DNA of 64,000 bases, from assembly GCA_964036045.1 (NCBI GenBank), contig OZ038380.1:65828591-65892590 (forward strand), written 5' to 3'. The notes below the pieces were generated by a model that had not been told where the DNA came from, did no database searches, and saw nothing but the letters and a program-made list of their open reading frames with translations. This stretch comes from Eutreptiella sp. 'Long Island Sound 2002'. Its lineage: Eukaryota; Euglenozoa; Euglenophyceae; Eutreptiales; Eutreptiaceae. Shown in pieces: positions 28,635-39,616 of the stretch (the first letter of the stretch is position 1; every line of letters starts with the position of its first letter). The position numbers were made by a program, and so were the translations under genes.

Positions 28635-30300
28635 ATACGGTGCTTTGTACCGAGGGGGTGTCCCCTGGTGGTAGGTTGGGTATGGGGGTGAAGCGCCCGG
28701 TGGCTGCCATCCCATACGCTGGTGCTGCTCATGCACGGGGGGTTGTGGCCCGGTGCGGTAGGGTGGTCGGCAGTGGTAGTGGTGGGGCTGGTGTTGGTGG
28801 GGGTGGTGGTGGGGCCGCTGGTGGTGGTGGCGCTGGTAGTCGTTGGGATGGTGCTGCAGATATGGCCCTAGGACGCCTTTTGGATATGCCGGTCCCCCTG
28901 GTGAGGGTGGGGGGTCGGGCATTGTGCACAGTCCCTGGGGCCTTACTGTTTGGTGGGCGGCGGGGGCGGGTCGGGGGGCCGGGCTTAACGGTGATCCCGG
29001 TCGAGGGGTCCCACGTTTCTGGGTCGGTCTGGCCGGCGGCGGTGGTGGTTTGTGGGGGATGGATGATGGGGCGCTTGGAGATGGGGATGTTGACGAGGGT
29101 TTGGACGGGGTCCCGTTGGGTGGCCGCCTCTGTGGTGGCGGCGGCCGCTGGTGGGAGGGGGGCGTGGGTTTTGGTGGGTGGGGGGTCCTGGCTTGGGTTG
29201 GGGTTTGGGTTAGGGCGGTGTCGCTTGGGTTGGCGTCGTTGCCTTTGTGGTGTTGTGGGCTGCATGGGGTGGTGTTGGTGGTGGTGCTGTTGCTGGTGAC
29301 GCGCTCATTTGGGCGCCGGCTTGGGTTTGAGGTCGGGTTTTGGGTTCGGGTCCGGTTCGAGGTTGAGGAGGACCTCGGTCCGGAGATGTGGGGGCGCCGG
29401 TGCCAGGTGGGGGGGTTTCCCGATGTGGGTGCCTGGGTCACCTGTGTGGGGGTCGGGGGGTCCTCTATAGCCTGGCATGCGGCCGCAGCTTTGGCTTTTG
29501 CCGTGGCCTTGTGGATGAGGTCGGCGGGAAGGGGGGGGTCTGAGGATGAGGTGGAGGACGTCGATGAGGCTGAGGATGAGGAGGAAGTGATGGTTTTGGG
29601 GGACGCAGGTTGCGCTGTGATGCGGGCGGTCGCGGGTTTGTGGGCGGCGGCTTCTGCTGCCGCCACGTCGGCAAAGATGGAGGGCATGTCCTCAGGCTGT
29701 AGGTGGGGGGTGGGTGGCTGCGGGGGCCCGGCCGTGACCTTGCCACCCGGCGGGCCGATCTGATGGGCAGCGGTGGGGGAGGGAGGCGCGGGGCTGCGGT
29801 CTTCTCCTTCTGGGCTTGGTTGGGACTTGGTCATGCAATATTTGAGGTTGTGTGGGTTGGCGTCCGCGGGGGGGAACAGTTCGCGTGGGCTGCACTCGGG
29901 GGCCGGGGGGGTGGGTCTGGGTTTTCTGGGGTGTGCGCAGGGGGCTTGTGCGGGACACTGGGCGGGTCGGGCGTGCCGTGGGGCGTGGGGCTCCCCTTGG
30001 TGGGTGTGTGCAGGTTGTGGAGTGTGGCGGGTAGTGAGGGGTGTCCGGCGGGTTGGTCGATGGCGGGCGTGTGCTGTTGTTTGGGCGGCGGGGGGAGGCC
30101 TGTGTCACGGGGCCCGGGGTTGCGCGCGATGGTGGGCGAGTGTGGGTCTCCGGGTGGGCGGCAAGGGGGAAGGGGCATTGGCAGGGATTGCGCGGGGGGG
30201 GGGGTTGTGTCGGTGTATGTGTCCGCTCGCAGCGGCGCACTTGTGTGGTCAGTTGTAGGCCGGGCGGTTTGGAGGAGAAGCTTGCCGTCTTCTGCGGCCG
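28635..30300 (-). pseudogene. Pro/Ser/Thr-rich region downstream of the protease-like segment
   Basis: A minus-strand frame (29834 down to 28635 and beyond) encodes a low-complexity protein: SIFADVAAAEAAAHKPATAR, a long Ser run, DLIHKATAKAKAAAACQAI, then His/Pro-rich sequence. It is disordered throughout. It continues in frame into 26688 if the inverted-repeat element is removed. It follows the protease-like segment with a stop and frame change between them. Confidence 0.45.
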
Positions 30301-30369
30301 CAGCAAGGATTTTGCAGACGAGCTTGCGCATTTGGTGCACCTCTTGGTTAGTGGTGGGAAGAGGGTATG

Positions 30370-31280
30370 CTAGCTCTGGGCTAAGTCTCGCGCGGCAGAG
30401 GACCCTGCGGATGGCGTGGTACCCGCAGCTGAGGGAGTGCTGTGGTCTTGGGGGGGGGTCCTTCTGCGTGTCTGGGCCTGCCTCGATTTGTGTGTGGGCG
30501 GTGGGGATGGCCCAAATCCAAAGCACGGTCCCCATGGATGGCCAGCGGCGCTGGATTCATTGGGCCAGGCAGAGCATGGCCAGTTACAGGTGGTAGCCCG
30601 CCTGCACTGAGGTAATTGGGGCCAGGGCTGAGGGCTGGGGGTTTGTTCCCCGGCTCGAGGACGCCCCTGAGGACTCTGTGCGGGGTGGCGGGGTCCCCTA
30701 CTGCCCCTGGTGGGAAGATCCCTGGGGCGAGCATGGTGTCTGTCCCTTTGACGAGCCATTGCGGGCCGGGGGACATAGCTGTAGCGGCCACTACATAGTA
30801 GTGCCCGCGCTCGAGGACTGTACACCAGACCTCCGGCAGGGGGTGGTCAGTGTCTGTAGGTCGGAGAGGGAGGTCGTCGTCTGGGGTGCGGAGACCGGCA
30901 GCGCGGAGGGCGGTGTTGCGGGTTGGTGCGGTGGCCTGTTCCCATTGCTCCGGGTGGTTTTGGTCCGCTTAGTGGTCCCTCTCCGCTGGGGCTTGTCGTA
31001 GGCGTATGGTCCCTCAACGTGTGACATTGGTGTCAGTGTCGTGTGTCAGGGCCTGGCCCCACTCGATGGGGGGGATCAAGACGTGCTGGCCTTCGGCGTG
31101 TTGGCGTGCTCGCCAGAGTACGAGGTCTACGATGGTCTCGTGGAGGTCGTTGCCTCGGATGGTCAGTTCCCGGAGGGCTTTGACGGTGAGCTTGGTCCAG
31201 CTCTCTTGTAGGCGGTACCAGCCCAGGGGAGTGCTCAGGGCCCTGCCTACGAGGGTTGCTCGGAGGAAGTCGGGGTCGCG
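30370..31280 (-). pseudogene. Ulp1/C48-like cysteine protease segment of the LINE
   Basis: Reading across two or three frames on the minus strand: DFLRATLVGRALS, then LTIRGNDLHETIVDLVLWRAR (the position of the WLND-helix in Ulp1 proteases), then after a stop ERGHYYVVAATA with a candidate catalytic His (30801-30803), and later PQHSLSCGYHAI with a candidate catalytic Cys (30425-30427). His, then an Asp/Asn region, then Q-x4-CG, is the order of the C48 family. The segment is broken by a TGA ('acacgttgaggg', about 31014) and frameshifts. It lies downstream of RNase H in the same orientation. OTU or other cysteine proteases are alternatives. Confidence is moderate because catalytic spacing could not be measured in one frame. 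Confidence 0.45.
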
Positions 31281-31539
31281 GATGGTGGTCGGTGTGAGGG
31301 GGAGGTGCTCCGGGTCCGGGGGGGGGGGGGGCTGGATGGGTTGCCGGGGTCCTGCGCATCCACGTCAACGTATGGGTGACCCTGGTTGGGCTTGGCCGGG
31401 CTGGGCGGTGCCGGGTGGCTTGGTGGGTGAGAGGTGGGCTTTGGGGTTCTTTGGTGGTGTCTTGGAGGCCTGCGGATGGCGATCGGCGTGTGTGGCGCGC
31501 GGAGTGGGTTACTGGACGTCTGGGTCATGCAGGGCATGG

Positions 31540-31965
31540 TAATGGATGAGACGCTGCATGTGTTCCCTGGTGGTGGGGTCGATGACTTTCTCCGTGTGTG
31601 TCAACAGGAGCTGTTTGCAGTGTACCATTTGGGCCGCTGCTCTGCGGACTGCTTCTAGCTGGAGGTGCGCTGCTGTCTCCATTGGGCTCTCCGTGTGTTT
31701 GGCGAGGTGTCAGTGTAGGGCCTGTGTCACCGCCCCTCTCATGGTTACTTCCTTGACCAGGGGATTCTTGAAGAGGTGTTGGGTGGCCTGGTGTGCGTGG
31801 CTGTGGGTTGGCCAGCCTTCGTGTTGTCGTAGGGTTTCTGCCGGGGACCAGCCCACTAGCGTGTCCCTGCCTGTATGGAGGGGTCATTTCTTGAAGTGTT
31901 TGCAGTCCTCTGGGGTAGTGTGGTCGCACGGGGAACAGGTGGGTTCTTCCGGGACGTGGATGTGC
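31540..31965 (-). pseudogene. CCHC-like finger and helical region after RNase H
   Basis: The minus strand encodes EEPTCSPCDHTTPEDCKHFKK (31959 down to about 31897), a C-X2-C...C-X-H-F pattern like the zinc-binding region that follows RT in many plant and algal LINEs. A Glu/Ala/His-rich helical region follows (for example LLLTHTEKVIDPTTREHMQRLIHYH). A stop sits directly after the finger. It probably belongs to ORF2. Confidence 0.45.
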
Positions 31966-32349
31966 TTGCGGGCGAGTCATGTGGCGACCCTGGTGCGGAA
32001 TGGTAGTTGCTCCCTGAGGAGCTGGATGCGTCGTTTTTGGAGGTGGGCTTGGATGTTTGCTGGGCACAGTGCCGAGTGGTAGAGGGGGATTTGCAGTTTC
32101 TCCTGGAGCTTCTGGATGTGTGCCCGGCTGTCTGTGTCGCCGAGCACGCGGGCGAGATGTTGGATTGGGTTGGGGTAATGGTATGCTCTGTCGTGGGAGG
32201 TATAGGGGGCGTCCTCTGGTACCCAGTCCGGGGTCTGATGGGGCTCCGGTTTTGGGGGGTATGTGTTGGAGATGTGTGTCGTTCCGGCCGAGGTTGGGGA
32301 CCTGGAGGGTTGGCAGGTGCGTTGTGGGCTGGTGTACTGCCTGGTTGCC

Positions 32350-32931
32350 GACCTTACCATTTCCGTATTGGTGCCTGTGGGATTCTTGTTTCACGATGTG
32401 GAGTTGGACGTAAGGGGGAAGGCTGCGAAGGGCTTTCCAGGATAGCAGTGCCTGGGTGCCAAGGCTCGTCGCGGTGGCTTCCCGGAGTGGTTGTCTTTCC
32501 ATGCGGAGGAGTAGGTGTGTGTTGACAGTGGCGTCTACCACGAACCAGACCTGGACGATGTGCAGAAGGTGGGCGGGTAGTTGGGCCGCGATTTCGGCAA
32601 TGGCATCGGCCATGGCCCCCAGCATCCCATGGGAGGAGGCCCCGTAGGTGGTGTGGCCCGTGTGGTGGTCCATGTGGTAGTGTCCCCCGGTGTGCGTTAG
32701 CTGCAGAGTGGCCCCCCCGGTGATGGGCGTGGGGTCGGATTCGCCTGAGGCGTCGGTGAAGAAGAGCCAGTCCGCCGGTGATGGTTGTGGAAGGCGGCAT
32801 GGGTTCATGGGCAGGTAGGCGCCTATGGGAAGGCCCGTGGTGAGCTGGGCCACCGGGGTTGTGGCTTGCAGGATGGGGGTGGCATACACCCCTATTGCTT
32901 TGGAGATGACGTCTTTCGCTTGCGGGGACAT
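32350..32931 (-). pseudogene. RNase H domain of the LINE
   Basis: The minus frame includes WLFFTDASGESDPTP (catalytic Asp at 32752-32754), GASSHGMLGAMADAIAEI, VWFVVDATVNTHLL (second or third acidic position) and GNGKVGNQAVHQ. This is the RNase H fold order, but the Glu normally in the SS-x-AE-x-LA helix is not present (SSHGML), which suggests divergence or decay. The frame runs on into low-complexity sequence to 31525. RNase H downstream of RT occurs in several LINE clades, including plant and algal ones. Confidence 0.6.
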
Positions 32932-32999
32932 GGCTATGAGTCCCTGTTCGGGCTGTCCTTGTGTGTGGTAGGAGTAGATGTAGTCAAGGATGTAGGCTG

Positions 33000-33438
33000 T
33001 GTCCGGGTTTAGATCGTAGCATTTGAGGGTTTGTGTTTAGTGCCCCGGTGTGTGGCAGGAGTGGTGGAGCTGATAGTAGGGGTGCTCGTGCTTGCTCGTT
33101 CTGCCTGGTTTGTTCATGCTGTAACAGATGGCGACCCCTGCCGGGTCTGGGCGGGGCCACGTGGGTGTTGTGGTGAAGAGCCGTTGGGGTGTGTGGTCGG
33201 GGTTCCACGCTACCGTGGGGTTCGCGTCGGTGCGGTGGAGCCATGGGGCTTACCATGCGTAGGCTTGTGGTGGTAGGTGGGTCGTTGGGTGGGTGTGGTG
33301 GCGTGCTATGAGGTGTAATACGGGCCATGGCATGGTTGGTGCCTCGGGGTCACAGGCGCAACATGTGCGTGGGGTGCTCTGAGAGTCATGGGGGACCTTC
33401 GGGAGGTCTTGGGCGGTCATGTTGTGTTTCAGTATGCG
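33000..33438. other. Degraded LINE sequence between post-RT region and RNase H
   Basis: I see no clear motif. Composition matches the surrounding LINE, and short minus-strand frames continue through it. Confidence 0.35.
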
Positions 33439-34311
33439 TCATTGTGCCCTTTGGTGGATGACCGTGGTCTGCGTGGGTTTGGCTTCATTCAGGGCCAGTA
33501 GTAGGGTTAGCGGTTGGGGCTGGGCCCGCCACCGGGGGGACGGGTTCGTGTTTCGAGCCGGTGGGTGCGTAGGGTGGTGTGGTTGGATGGGTCGGGGGTG
33601 CTGCTCTTTGAAGTCTCGGTAGGCTGCTCGCATGTCTTTGCTTCCTGGCAGAGTGTGGCCCACTGCTTGTGCCGTTTGCATGAGGTACTGGCGGAAGAGG
33701 CCGTATTGAGGCCATTCAAGAAGTTGTAGGAAGAGGGTGTGGTGTGCTCTGCTGTGGTGAAGGGCCCGCATTTGGGGGAGGGTGATGTATACTACGGTGA
33801 TGGAGACCCCGACGAGGTCTATGGTGTTGCTGGTGCCCTTGGGGTGATGGTGCAGGTCCATGCAGAGGACCGCCAGAGGCCCTTCCTCCGGGCACGAGTG
33901 GTTGGTGAGTATGGCGTGGTGTGGGGAAGGGAGGAGAAGCTGCAGGTGGTTCCACAGGCGCATGTTCATGTTGGTGGGCATGCCCGTCTTGTGGAGTATC
34001 CAGCGTGGGCACATGTTGCGGGCCCGTTGTGCGGCTTGGAGGCGGATCGTGGTGACCTCGCGGACCTCCGGCGAGTGGTTGTCGGTCATGCCGTGAAGGA
34101 GGAGGGCGGTGTGTCTGGTGTAGGCCGCTTTTACCTCGTCCCCCATGGCGTCCCCATAGTGGGGCCATGCCGCCCGGATGGCGCAGGTGGGTATGGAGGT
34201 GGGCCAGCCCCCGTGTGCTGGCCATGCCTTGGTGACGGCGCGTGTGCCCGGCTGGAGGGCGGTGGTGGGGTGTGTTGGGTTGGGTGCCTGAAAGCCTATG
34301 GAGGCGTTCAA
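33439..34311 (-). pseudogene. Post-RT (thumb/connection) region of the LINE
   Basis: A 290-codon minus frame between RT and RNase H, rich in His, Trp and hydrophobics (for example CPRWILHKTGMPTNMNMRLWNHL, LVGVSITVVYITLPQMRA). It looks globular and in phase with ORF2 order, but I recognise no catalytic motif. Confidence 0.5.
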
Positions 34312-35990
34312 GACCTCGGTGAGGTATTACGCCAGGCTCGGGTGGGATAGGGAGAAGGCCTTGGTGGTCGGGGACGCATATCTGGGAAGATGGGCGAGGT
34401 GTGACTGCAACTTGGGTGGGAGGGTGGCGTCCTCAGGGTTGGTGGCCTGGATTACCCCAAGGTGGGTGGTGGTTGTCACGACTTGCATGGGGGGTCCTTG
34501 TGGCCCTAGGGTGGGGACTGTGGCAGACCCCTTGATCAGAGGTAGGAGATGGTCACGTCCAGTAAGTCGTTGGCCTGCTCGATGACCGTTGGCCCGGCAT
34601 CTGGGATGTGGGGTTCGTGTGGGGTGTGTGCGACCATGAGGTTGGTGTCGTCCGCGAAGCCCACCAGGGGGGAGGGGAGGGGGTAGGATGCGTAGGTCGG
34701 CTAATCGTGTTCGATGGTGAGGGCCAGGGGGAGTGTCACGAGGAGGTACAGGAGAGGGGCCTTCTGCTCCTCCTTGGGTGACCCCGCTGCCTGGTTCCAG
34801 GAAGGGGGTGAGGCCTGCTCCAGTGCAGACCGCGTACTTGCGGGTGCGGATGTAGCCAGAGGCGAAGTTGTAGAAGAGGAGGCCCAGGAGTTTCCACACC
34901 GCCTCAAGAAGGAGCCAGGGGGTGTTCGGGAAGGCTCATTTGACGTCTAGGGAGGCGATGATGAGGTCTACCGGGTCCATGTCGGCTATGCTGTCCTGGA
35001 GGAAGATGGCCTCGTGTGGGGACCGGCCTGGGATGGCGCCCCAGAGGCTGGCGGGTATGTGGGGGTCCAGGTGGGGGCGGATGCGGCCTAGGAGGACAGT
35101 CCAGACGATTTTGACCTCCCTGACTGCACAGACGATGGGGCGCCAGTTGTCCGGGTTGACCCAGTCCCCCTTTTTGTATAGAGGGCGAACAACGTTTGCC
35201 CAGTCTGGTGGTAGGGGGGTTTGCCCCCTGACGATGTCCCAGAGGTGGAGGGCGAGGATGCGGAGGAGGTGGGCGGGGAGGTGGTAGTATGCCTCCGCAG
35301 GGAGGCCGTTGTAGCCTTGGGTTTTGTGTTGCCGGAGACTGTGGATGGCCCTCCGGACTTCGTGGATGGTAAAGGGGCGCCTTTCCAGTTGCCTCCTCTG
35401 GGCGTGGTTGAAGACCTGAGGGGGGCGGTGGATTTTGGCCTGGGTGTCCGTGTCCAGTGTGTCTTGGGTGGGCGTGTGTTGTTGGAGGAAGCTGTCTTGG
35501 GTGACCTTGAGCACTGTGCCTGGGTCGCTGGTGAGGGAGCCGTCCTCCTGTCTGACGGTGGTGATGGTGCGGTGGCTGGTGTCGGTCATGGCGTCGTTGA
35601 GATGGCGGATGGCCTTGTAGGGGAGCTCATGTTGCGCATACCGCTCGTGCTCTTGGGCGATGCGCTGTTGCCTGTGGATGTGCCACTGCTGCAGGTCTGC
35701 CCTGATGTGGGCTATCTGCGTCCTGCAGTGGTGGATGTGTTGGCGGGTTGGGGGGGTGTCAGTGTGGAGGAGGGTTGCTAGTTGTTGCTTTGCATGCCAG
35801 AGGTCATGGACCATGTCCCCTAGGGCCGTGGGTGGTCGGTCGTCCTCAGTGTGGGGGTGTTGCTGGAAGCCGCAGGCAACGGCGGCTGTGCGCATGGCCA
35901 TGAGTAGGTCGGTGGGGTCCGGTTGGATGCGCTTGGCGCGGTCTATGGCCCTGTGATATTGGGACCAGGCCTGTTTGTGGTGCAGTGGGG
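34312..35990 (-). pseudogene. Reverse transcriptase of the LINE
   Basis: Minus-strand motifs in order: VVRPLYKKGDW and NWRPIVC (RT motif 1-2 area), ASLWGAIPGRSPHEA, then IIASLDVK followed by TGA at 34936-34938 where GAFPNTP should continue (motif A), SGVTQGGAEGP (motif B), and GFADDTNLM with an intact FADD box (34647-34658). The TGA replaces a codon expected to be Gly, and the frame changes before and after FADD. The clade looks like an APE-type LINE with RNase H; I cannot assign it more finely. Confidence 0.75.
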
Positions 35991-36901
35991 GCATCCTTAG
36001 GGGGGTTGGTAGGCCTTGGTCCGCATCCTCTGGGGGGCTAGGGAGAAGTTTGGGGATGGTGAGGCGAATGTGCAGGGGGCTATGGCCTGGGGGTCCCAGC
36101 AGGAGGGGCCCATATCGGGCCTCCGCTGGGATGATGTTGGTGGGGTGGCCATAGCATACGTCGATGGGGGAGGGGGCGGCATCTGCTTGTTGGGGGAAGT
36201 AGGATGGTTGGCCTTCGAGGTTGGCCGTCAGGTCGACGAGCCCCAGCATTGCGATGGTGTCGCGGACTGAATGGTCCTGGGGTGTGGCCTGTCCCCCTCG
36301 GTCTGCCGGGCTGGGGGCGGCGTTCATGTCGCCGATGATGATTGTGGGGCCGAGCATGGCCATCTGGCGGTATGCCTCCGCCAGGGCTTGGAAGAAGGGT
36401 TCCGTGGCGTCGCCGAAGGGAGCGTGGGCGTTGATGACGTTGAGTTGCCATCCGTCCCCGACGACCTCGTAGACGCCTAGCCTCCCTGGGATGCTGAATT
36501 GGTGGACGAGGTGGACGTGGATGCCGGCTCGGGCGTACAGGGAGGTCTCCTTGTGCCAGTAGCATTTGTACGCTTTCTGGTCCGGGGTATATATGGGGGT
36601 GGTTTCTGGGGGGCTGTCGCGTTGTAGGCCTTGTTCCTGGAAGGTGAGGAGGTGGGGAACCCACTCCGCCCCCTGTGCCATCGGGAGCTCCTAGAGGGCG
36701 GTTGTGGCGTCCTTGGAGTATGTGACAGCCGGGTGGTTGAGGTCGAGGAGGTTGACGGTGGCCTCTGTGGGGGAGGGCCGGGGCTGTGGAGGCTTGTGCC
36801 CTCGGCGCTTGCCCCGTCAGGGAGGGGGACTGGGGCCCGGGGACTTTTTGCCTGGTGGTGGGCGCTTGGGTAGGCGCGGTGGGGGGAGGCCCTGGCTTCA
36901 C
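35991..36901 (-). pseudogene. AP endonuclease domain of the LINE
   Basis: The minus frame starts near MAQGAEWVPHLLTFQEQGL and includes YKCYWHKETSLYARAGIHVHL, VINAHAPFGDA, TIIIGDMNAAPSPADRG (GDMN at 36322-36333) and GPPGHSPLHIRLTI. These are the exonuclease/endonuclease/phosphatase fold motifs that nick target DNA in LINE retrotransposition. The N-terminus (N/E motif) is not clear, probably because of an upstream frame change. Confidence 0.7.
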
Positions 36902-37859
36902 TCAGGGGGGAGTTCCCCAGTGTATCTAGTGCCTCTGTCGGATTTGTTCCCGTCGGTGCGGAGCCGGATGGGTCGGGCGCTGTTGAGCTCCAAGGTGTGG
37001 CCTTCTGGCTTGTCCGGGGCGCTGCTTCCTTGGTCTAGCTCCCTTTGGTGGTACCGAATCACCCGGATTTGCACCCCATCATTGGGGCCCAGGTTGTGGA
37101 GGCGGTACTGGATTGTGCCCTCACACCAGATCCAGCCGCCCGTGTGGTCGTTGCGGAAGGGTTGCTGGACCTTCGCGCCTTTTTCCAATTCTGGGTACGC
37201 CTCGGGTGGGGGCGGTGCTGGTGGTGGGAGGGAGGATGATGAGGATGCCTGGTCCGGGTGGGGTGGTGTCAATGATGAGAGGGAGGATGATGAGGATGCT
37301 TGGTCCGGGTTTGCCGGGTGGGTCGGGGGGGGTGCAGGGGGTTGGGAGGGTGTTGCTCTGCCGTCTTTTCTGGCTAAGTTCGGGCCGGGTGAGCCCCTTT
37401 TCCGTCTCGCTCGCTTGGATGGGACTGGAGGTGGTGGGGCTGAGGGGGCCTGGGGTTGGAAGAAGGGGTGCGTAGCCTGCTGGCCCAGATCACTTAGCGG
37501 GGGTTCTGCCGGCGTTTGTATGGCCGCTTTCGCGTGGATGCGCGTGACGTCGGCGAGCCTGCGCATGGTCTCCGGGGGGTCGGTGGGCCATGGCCGTGCA
37601 GCCGAGCTGTTGTCGAAAGGGTGGTGGAGGTGGTAGTTCCTCATGGCCTTGGCTTGCATGACCCAGGCCTCCGCGGGTTCCGGTGTGTCTGGACCGCTGG
37701 GGGATCCTTCAGCCCAGTAGAGTGCTGTGTGGAGGGCTTCCCACGGGGCGCGTTCGTGGCTTGTGAGGGTGGTGGCTTGGAGGAGTCGCTGCCGGCCTCG
37801 TTGGGGGTCTTCAGGGTCTATTTCCGGGGTGTAGGCCTGGGCTGCCATGAGGACTCTGT
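36898..37859 (-). pseudogene. ORF1-like protein of the LINE, C-terminal part
   Basis: The minus frame continues from MAAQAYTPEIDPEDPQRGR through ERAPWEALHTALYWAEG, a Ser-run region (DQASSSSSLSSL repeated twice) and RNDHTGGWIWCEGTIQYRLH, to a stop at 36898. It joins in frame with 40505 and above if the LTR element is removed. It is followed closely by the endonuclease. RNA-binding function is presumed from position only. Confidence 0.5.
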
Positions 37860-38746
37860 TGAAGAATTTTGGGGGAGGGCAACCTCCAAGCTTCCCTTGG
37901 CATGCACGACCCCAATCCCATGAAATCCAAGACTTCCTCTCGAATTTGGGTTTCTCCAAAGAATTCTGCGATCCTTGCCTCGGCCATGACACAATCTGGC
38001 GTCCTGGGCAGGAGATGAAGGTATATGTAGACAATATAAACATGTACACATGTGATATGTATATGTAACAATTCTATACTACCAAATAGCTTAGAAAAGA
38101 AGACGAAGTGAAGGTGGCGGCGTCGCCGCCATCAGAAAATCTGACAGCTACGAGTCGTCGCCATCAGGATCTCCACTGAGATCCTGCCCAAACTGGGCCA
38201 AACAGTGGTTTTTGGGCGAAAAACAATGAAATATAGTGATTTTTGAGTCGAAAACACTCATTTCCCGTGTCTCCCCACAACGCGTCGCGTAGCCGACAAG
38301 ACGCGTTTTTGTGCCAATTCAAGCTATATATGGAAAGGCCCACTGTTGGGCCACGCCATGGGCGTCTGGCTGGTTCCTGGGATCGCCTCAGGATTTTTTG
38401 AAAAATGCGTGAACTTGCTGAACTTCAAAAAAATTGGCCTTCGCGGAACGCCGCGAAAAGGGTCACGCTACATTCCTTTATTTCTAAAAACAATAAATCA
38501 ATAATAAAATTGATTAAAATCTCCAGAAATCGTGAAATAAAACTACGATCTGGAGCTGCGTCGCGCAGGCGACGACTGCCGTCGCCAGCCCAAAAATGAC
38601 GAAAAATGACAATTTCTCGGGTATTTTACAGAAATCCAACAGAAATCGTGATGCCGTAATCAGCACAGGAAAATTCCTGAGCCACCCTGGCGAAGAGCGC
38701 CACAGGCTGGGCAGCGGGTATGGGTGAAGCACCCCATACCGCTTCA
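37860..38746 (-). repeat. 3' LTR of the non-autonomous element
   Basis: Starts TGAAGAATTTTGGGG and ends CGCTTCA on the plus strand. Nearly identical to 39617-40504. It contains several GTCG-rich words ('ggcggcgtcgccgcc') and 'acgcgtcgcgtagccgac'. Confidence 0.88.
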
Positions 38747-39616
38747 CCCCCCTCCTTAGAAGCCTTGCCTATATCCAAAAGAAGGCAAGGCCAAGGAGGC
38801 GCTCTGACCCCTGCACTGCCCTGGTTTCAAAACTGATTCAGCAGGGGGGTCCAGTGGGGGGGGGGGGGCTTCGTAAGCAATGTACATGCCACTCACATGT
38901 AGGTCTCTTTTTTTTTCTTGATATATTCATAGGGCAATTGCCCCCCAGGCGACCACACTGGTCCCTGGCACTCCTCTTAGCCTCTGGTGACCAAACCAGG
39001 GGCGCTGCAGGTCCTTCCGACCTGACTGATGGCGCTGAGGCGCACATATTGGCCCTTTTTCTCCGTGGGCATGGAAACATAAGAATTCAATAAATTCCAA
39101 AAAAAAATTTTAGGGTCAAACCCAAGGCAACAAATTCCTCGCGCCTGAATTTAGGGCCATTTCCTGCCCAAGGCGACCCGCGCCTGTTTAGGGTCGATTC
39201 CCAACCCAAGGCGACGAATTAACGCGCCTGATTTGGGGGATTTAGGGTCATTTCCTACCAAAGGCGACCCGCGCCTATTTAGGGTGGGACCTCCGGAGGG
39301 TCAACCAACCCAAGGCAACGAATTAACGCGCCTGCTTGTGCGGTTCAGTACCTGGCGTCGTCGTCGCTGTGGTCGTCGCCCAGATGACGGTATAGACTTG
39401 GGGGCTCCATAGGGTCCATGGGGAAGCCAAGGTGATACCCATCGTAGGAGTCAAGGAATTCCTCCTTCATCATGTTGATGCCCTGGACCTTAGCTCCTGC
39501 AGATGTTTCCCAGCGATCAGCGACCAGCAATCAGCGGTACTCCTGCAGTCTGGGCGTCGTCGCCGTCCGCAGGCCGTCACACCGCCTTGGTGGCCTTGGC
39601 GTCGGCAGAATTCTTT
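38747..39616 (-). other. Internal region of the non-autonomous element
   Basis: No coding capacity. The minus-strand polypurine tract is 38747-38757. From 39110 to 39330 a word of about 60 bp recurs three or four times ('aggcgac..cgcgcctg.tttagggtc'). Confidence 0.7.
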
